Source: Protula sp. h YS-2021 (taxonomy: Eukaryota > Annelida > Polychaeta > Sabellida > Serpulidae). Taken from it: a DNA stretch of 64,000 nt. Below, one piece after another: positions 60,101 through 64,000 of this stretch. Both the position numbers and the translations under genes were made by a program. Positions within the stretch are counted from its first letter, which is position 1; every line of letters begins with the position of its first letter. The stretch covers positions 49,232,490-49,296,489 of the forward strand of contig OX457024.1 of assembly GCA_949752745.1 (NCBI GenBank), read 5' to 3'. The notes beneath the pieces were generated by a model, which had not been told where the DNA came from, did not search any database, and saw only the letters and a list, made by a program, of their open reading frames with translations.

Positions 60101-61163
60101 CAACACAAGCTAAATAAGCAAGCACACTGGACCAAAATCTGCACCGTACATCAACGCAAGTTAAATAAACATGCGCACTGGTTCGAAATGCGCACTGTGC
60201 ATTAACGACACTTAAATAACATGCGCACTATTCAAAATAAGAACTACGCATCAACACAACTTAAATAAACATGTGCACTGGTCCAGAATAACAACCGCGC
60301 ATCAACTCAAGTTAAAGAAATATGCGCATTGGTTTGAAATAAGAACCGCGCATGGACGCACGTTAAATAAATATTTGCACTGGTCCAAAATAAGCACCGC
60401 GCATCAACGCAAGTTAAATAAACATGCGCACTGGTCCGAAATTCGAAGCGCGCATCAACGCAAGTTAAATAAACATTCGGAATGGTCCAAAATTCGAACT
60501 TCTCATCAACGCAAGTTGAATAAACATGCGCACTGGTCCGAAATGCAAACCGCGCACCAACGCAAGTTAAATAAACATATGTACAGGTCCAGAATAAGCA
60601 CCGTGCATCGACGCAAGTTAAATAAACATGCAAACTGGTCCGAAATGCGAACCGCGCATCAAGGCAACCTAAGGAAACTTGTGCACTGGTCCAAAATAAG
60701 TACTGCTCATCAACAAAAGGTAAATAAACATGCGTGCTGGTCCGAAATGCGAACCGCGCATCAACGCAAGTTAAATAAACATGCGCACTGTTCCAAAATG
60801 AGAGCCGCGCATCAACGCAAATTAAATAAACATGCACTCTTGTCTGAATAAGAACCGCGTATCGAGGTAAGTTACATAAATATGCGCACTGGTCCGAAAT
60901 GCGAGCGTTGTTCGAAGGTATCTAGGGCAGACTATCTAGTCTACCAGAGATACAAAAATCTGTTTCCCATTTTTCTGGGAAACAAATCTTTGTATGTATT
61001 TATCGGTCTAAGTTCTGGTCCGATGCTAAATTAATTATTGAGCTAGCCTTTTGCCGTCTCATCTTTTGAAGCCCAAATTTTCAGGGAAATTTCCTTGCTC
61101 ATGCACGCTGGAATCGGTCTTATTGCTTTTCGTAAGCTGGGACTTTGTCCTTGGACAAACTTG
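57018..61163 (-). mobile_element. HINE2, copy 4, essentially complete (reverse)
   Basis: From left to right it shows these parts: TTTTAG and the perfect hairpin CCCAGCTTACGT-TAT-ACGTAAGCTGGG; (GTTA)n at 57075-57110; about ten ~150-bp units at 57125-58590 marked by CATACGGCTTGTGCTTTTTT; a 51-bp array at 58590-60905 interrupted by a 376-bp insertion; an imperfect GTCTACCAGAGATAC hairpin near 60917-60952; and the end GACTTTGTCCTTGGACAAAC, TTG. No protein is encoded. The 4.1-kb copy defines the family layout. Membership in the Helitron/Helentron class is inferred from the hairpin, the CTAAAA end, and the arrays. Confidence 0.8.
59685..60060 (+). mobile_element. TTAA-flanked MITE (piggyBac-like), copy 1
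   Basis: TTAA occurs at 59681-59684 and 60061-60064, inside an otherwise regular 51-bp array. The left end contains the perfect palindrome CATTTCGCTAGCGAAATG (59695-59712) and the right end the hairpin GCAAGCC-ACA-GGCTTGC. Both ends match the inverted copy at 62259-62822. TTAA duplication is characteristic of piggyBac-type transposition. No coding capacity was seen. Confidence 0.75.
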
Positions 61164-61354
61164 TTCCATTAAGCGGTTGGTCAAATTGCAGTTGGTCTAA
61201 TTTCTGTTGATCAAATTGCGGTTGGTCAAATTGTATGTACCCCTTACTGAAAGAATCGCACAAGCCGCTGCATGGTGTAGGCGAAAGACTTCATGCAAAC
61301 AAGCCTCTACATTTGTTTGCACGCTACTGACTAATGCATGAAAAAGTCCTGTGG

Positions 61355-61567
61355 GAAAAATCGTCCCCTTAATCCTATTACTATAATCCCCCGTCGGTCT
61401 TGTTGACATTTGTAATTTTCCATGATAAAAATCGTCCCCTTAATCCTGTTACTATAATCCCCCGTCGGTCTTGTTGACATTTGTAATTTTCCATGATAAA
61501 AATCGTCCCCTTAATCCTGTTACTATAATCCCCCGTCGGTCTTGTTGACATTTGTAATTTTCCATGA
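61355..61567. repeat. 71-bp tandem repeat, three copies
   Basis: TCGTCCCCTTAATCCT starts at 61361, 61432 and 61503, each followed by ATAATCCCCCGTCGGTCTTG and TTGACATTTGTAATTTTCCA. Copies are nearly identical, so the duplication is young. Confidence 0.95.
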
Positions 61568-62250
61568 TGCTTGTTTATTCATAACCGTCACAATAGTCTT
61601 GTCCGAATGAAAATATCTTTCATTCTGTGTATTTTATTAAAATTTTTGCACACATGACTTTTTTTAAAACAATCTTTTGAAAAACTTTAATTACATTTTA
61701 TTAAATTAACAACTTTTTGTATTATTTTGTGGACTTCTTTAAATTTTACGTACCTCTTACAATAAATTAAATAAATCGTAATCCCCTTCCCCAGTAGGTA
61801 ATCGCTTTAAATTTAAAAATGATTTGAAATGAATGGATTTATGGGTAATAGCGTTAAAACAAATGACTACAGTAAGAACTTAACCCGATTAATGTAGAGG
61901 ACCAAAAGAGTCATTTAATGCTGTGAAACTTTGATGTTGGGGAATGGGGATTAACACATAGGCATACTAAGAAATTTCAAAACAAGCGGTTGGCAACAGT
62001 GACCAAATACCTGTATGTATTTCAGATTATATTTCTCATTGTTATTCAGCTCTTTTGTTATTATCAAAGAAGAATAGATTTGCCCCTCCCCATTCACTCC
62101 ACCCTGTCCCATTTTCCCAATTCTTAATCTAGAATAATATCGTGTAAACAAACCTCCTTCTGAGGGAAATTATCTTCAACATAGAAATCGATGGGAATAG
62201 AATTTTGTTTGCACGGACTTCCGTTTGCACGTCACACCGCCCATAAATTT
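61568..62250. other. COMMD10 intron 4, nothing recognised
   Basis: The sequence is AT-rich, with no coding block resembling the COMMD10 linker or COMM domain and no clear repeat. Confidence 0.5.
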
Positions 62251-62258
62251 ATAGTTAA

Positions 62259-62822
62259 GACTTGACAAGTCTTTGACTTGGTCAAGGCTTATATGAATTT
62301 GTGCGGGCAGCCGTTGGTGCTTATTTTGCTTGACAGTAAAATTCATTTAACTTGTCTCAGCTTCTTCTCTGACAGTACAGGCCCTAGGACCACAAAACTT
62401 TGTACTTATGTAGAACTTGATCTGAGGTTGTGCATCCAGCCTTTTTTCATCTACTATTTCGTTTTCATGCTTAAAATGCCATGCGAACACAGCTGATTTT
62501 AGAATAAATAAATACAGCGCATTTAAAAGCAAAGTTGAGCAAAATGACACAGCTAATGGGCGTTACGCGAGCTCTGCCTGCATAGAGAAAATGTGCGAGT
62601 CCGTTCAGTCAATAAAGCCGTTGAGCCAACATAACCAAGCAGATGAACCTTATAAGCCGCATACGTAATGCGCCATAAGCTCTGTACTTAGTTGTAATAC
62701 AGATTATGCGGCGTGTAAAAAAACTCCATGTTGTTCAAGAAATAATAAGCCGTTAAAGAAATATTTTTAACTTTTAATGTTTGTCAGTTGTTAAAGATTT
62801 CGCTTGCGAAATGCGGTTCTAG
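62259..62822 (-). mobile_element. TTAA-flanked MITE (piggyBac-like), copy 2
   Basis: TTAA lies at 62255-62258 and 62823-62826. The right end, read inverted, is CTAGAACCGCATTTCGCAAG and CGAAATC. The left end GACTTGACAAGTCTTTGACT leads into AATTTGTGCGGGCAGCCGTT. Both correspond to the ends of copy 1. The interior differs in length. Confidence 0.65.
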
Positions 62823-62826
62823 TTAA

Positions 62827-63700
62827 ATGATGATTGAGTTCAGGGCGCCGCATTGCTATCAATGCTAAAACAGGAATAGAGACTGGTGGGCGTCTATAGA
62901 GAGAGGGGTGGGGGTGGCGGGAGTTGTTGGAGTGCCTATTCAGGCCTGTCATCTGGCTGACTCCGAAACAACGGATTTGTATGCATGTGAGTGGTGGTAT
63001 CCCGACATTTGATCTAACGACATTTGATCTAAATCTGCAGGGTACGATATTTGGTCTAGGTTTTTTTCGTGTTTTCTTTTTAATTCTGGAACAGGAAAGG
63101 TTTCATCATTTTATTCGCCTTCTATGCCACGATGCAAAATAATCAAGATTTCAATAAAAAGTCAGGAGCTTCAAAAGATTGTCTATTCAGTATAAAAAAA
63201 GGCTGGATCAAAGTTCCATAAATGCCACGGAGTGTCTTGCTGGAGTCTGACTGACCAGAGTGCCAAAGGTGCCTTTACATGGACATAATGTCCAACTGTG
63301 ATGTCCTAGACATAATCCGGATGAAGATGGCGAGTCACTTGTCACTTGGTGATTTATGTAACAAACTGTGGTTCTTCTTTTTTATGTATTTGTTTGTGAA
63401 TAGGTACTGTGTGAAGTAGAAGGTTAAGCTACTGCCTCTCAGCAGAATAAGCAACTCTTAAAACAGTTATATAAATTTTATTGATATAAAACTTATTAAA
63501 ACAACAACAGGGGTGGGAAAATATTCTCGGACACATATTACACGTTAACTCTCAACTATGTATTCACACCAGATACTGTAACAGGGCGTGTTGACCCTCC
63601 CTGGTCCTAAATGGCCCTGGCCGATCCTAGCGTGTTCTCACTGTTCCTATAACGTGTCCTAACTCCAGATCGGTCCCTGGGACCGTTCCCTAACTCTACA
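62827..63700. other. COMMD10 intron 4 continued, nothing coding recognised
   Basis: CGACATTTGATCTAACGACA and TTTGATCTAAATC near 63004-63035 repeat a phrase twice, in the manner of the reiterated element ends elsewhere, but no inverted partner is seen inside the window. No exon was recognised. Confidence 0.45.
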
Positions 63701-63707
63701 GCCTCGC

Positions 63708-64000
63708 CGTTTGGTGAAGAGGTCGAGTGTCTCACAGGGCACTAAATGACTGGCAACGCCAAGAAGTGAAGAGATCACAAGCCTCACAGGGCACCTCACA
63801 GCTAAACTGATCCTAATCGAATAATTCCTACAACTGATTGGTGAAGAGGTCAGGTGTCTCACAGGGCACTCAATGGTTGCAACACCAAGAAGTGAAGAGA
63901 TCACGAGCCTCACAGGGCACCTCTCAATTAAGGAATTAGCCTAACTTGGGGAACGGCTTCAATTGATAGGTGAAGAGGTCTGGTGTCTCACAGGGCACTA
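63708..64000. repeat. ~127-bp tandem repeat running off the window
   Basis: TTGGTGAAGAGGTC with GTCTCACAGGGCACT recurs near 63712, 63838 and 63968, each copy continuing with CCAAGAAGTGAAGAGATCAC and GCCTCACAGGGCACCTC. At least 2.3 units are present and the array continues beyond the right edge. Confidence 0.9.

Larger units (their letters stand above)
56130..61243. mobile_element. Mutator-like element with TTTGACCAACC-phrase TIRs
   Basis: The left end, GGGGCCTGTAGGATATTTGA, then CCAACCGAAATTTGACCAAC, AAAAATTTGACCAACTGCAA and TTTGACCAACC, is inverted at 61172-61243 over about 65 bp with few differences. Between the ends lie a broken MULE transposase (56233-56900) and a whole HINE2 element (57018-61163). 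Without HINE2 the element would be about 1 kb. A further inverse phrase, TTGGTCAAATG, at 57003-57012 marks the point of HINE2 insertion. No clear 9-bp target duplication was found. It lies in COMMD10 intron 4. Confidence 0.8.

Noticed and set aside
60273..60851. 192-codon plus-strand frame and 176-codon minus-strand frame with 17-residue repeats
   Set aside because: Both are translations of the 51-bp HINE2 array; the same repeat gives open frames at 49182, 49762, 58721 and 59045.
61197..61409. Possible extra MULE or COMMD10 exon on the minus strand
   Set aside because: It runs partly through the MULE terminal repeat and the 71-bp repeat, and no conserved block is visible.
63004..63060. Fifth phrase-reiterated element (ACATTTGATCTAA)
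   Set aside because: Only one end with two phrase copies is visible, and no inverted partner lies within the window.

Overview
This is eukaryotic DNA: short coding blocks with GT-AG introns, very AT-rich spacers and dense, nested repeats. The repeat types (elements carrying central tandem arrays, a microsatellite and a terminal hairpin, like the pearl/Helentron-associated elements of bivalves) and the divergence of the two genes suggest a bivalve mollusc. That is inference; the species cannot be named from the sequence alone.

Two conserved genes lie head to head. GPN2 (GPN-loop GTPase 2, RNA polymerase assembly) is on the minus strand. Its five exons (31901-31823, 30276-30191, 12487-12047, 9832-9734, 8503-8276) join in frame to exactly 310 codons plus stop. 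COMMD10 (a Commander/CCC complex subunit) is on the plus strand. Its first four coding exons (43102-43133, 48066-48156, 48370-48480, 55999-56070) give about 102 residues; the C-terminal COMM domain lies beyond the right edge. About 11 kb of non-coding DNA separates the two start codons.

Nearly everything else is repetitive. 1-3 kb: a 1-kb tandem repeat with a large internal hairpin. 4-8 kb: dispersed and tandem repeats. 8.3-31.9 kb: GPN2, whose 17.7-kb intron 2 is a stack of nested insertions. A TIR pair flanked by AACTAG direct repeats encloses 16.9 kb. Inside it are two Helitron-like tandem-repeat elements (called HINE2 here). One of these is split by an insert holding a 10.5-kb, 114-bp satellite of about 92 monomers with 11-, 9- and 6-monomer higher-order repeats. 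32-43 kb: intergenic, with several fold-back and TIR elements. 43-64 kb: COMMD10 introns filled with Mutator-like, Helitron-like, SINE, piggyBac-like (TTAA) and dead non-LTR elements.

The long open frames in the 17.5-28 kb array and in the 51-bp arrays are artefacts of repeat units divisible by three (114 = 38 codons, 51 = 17 codons). They are not annotated as genes. The most notable features are the transposon-borne satellite array and a group of Mutator-like elements whose terminal inverted repeats are built from a reiterated short phrase.
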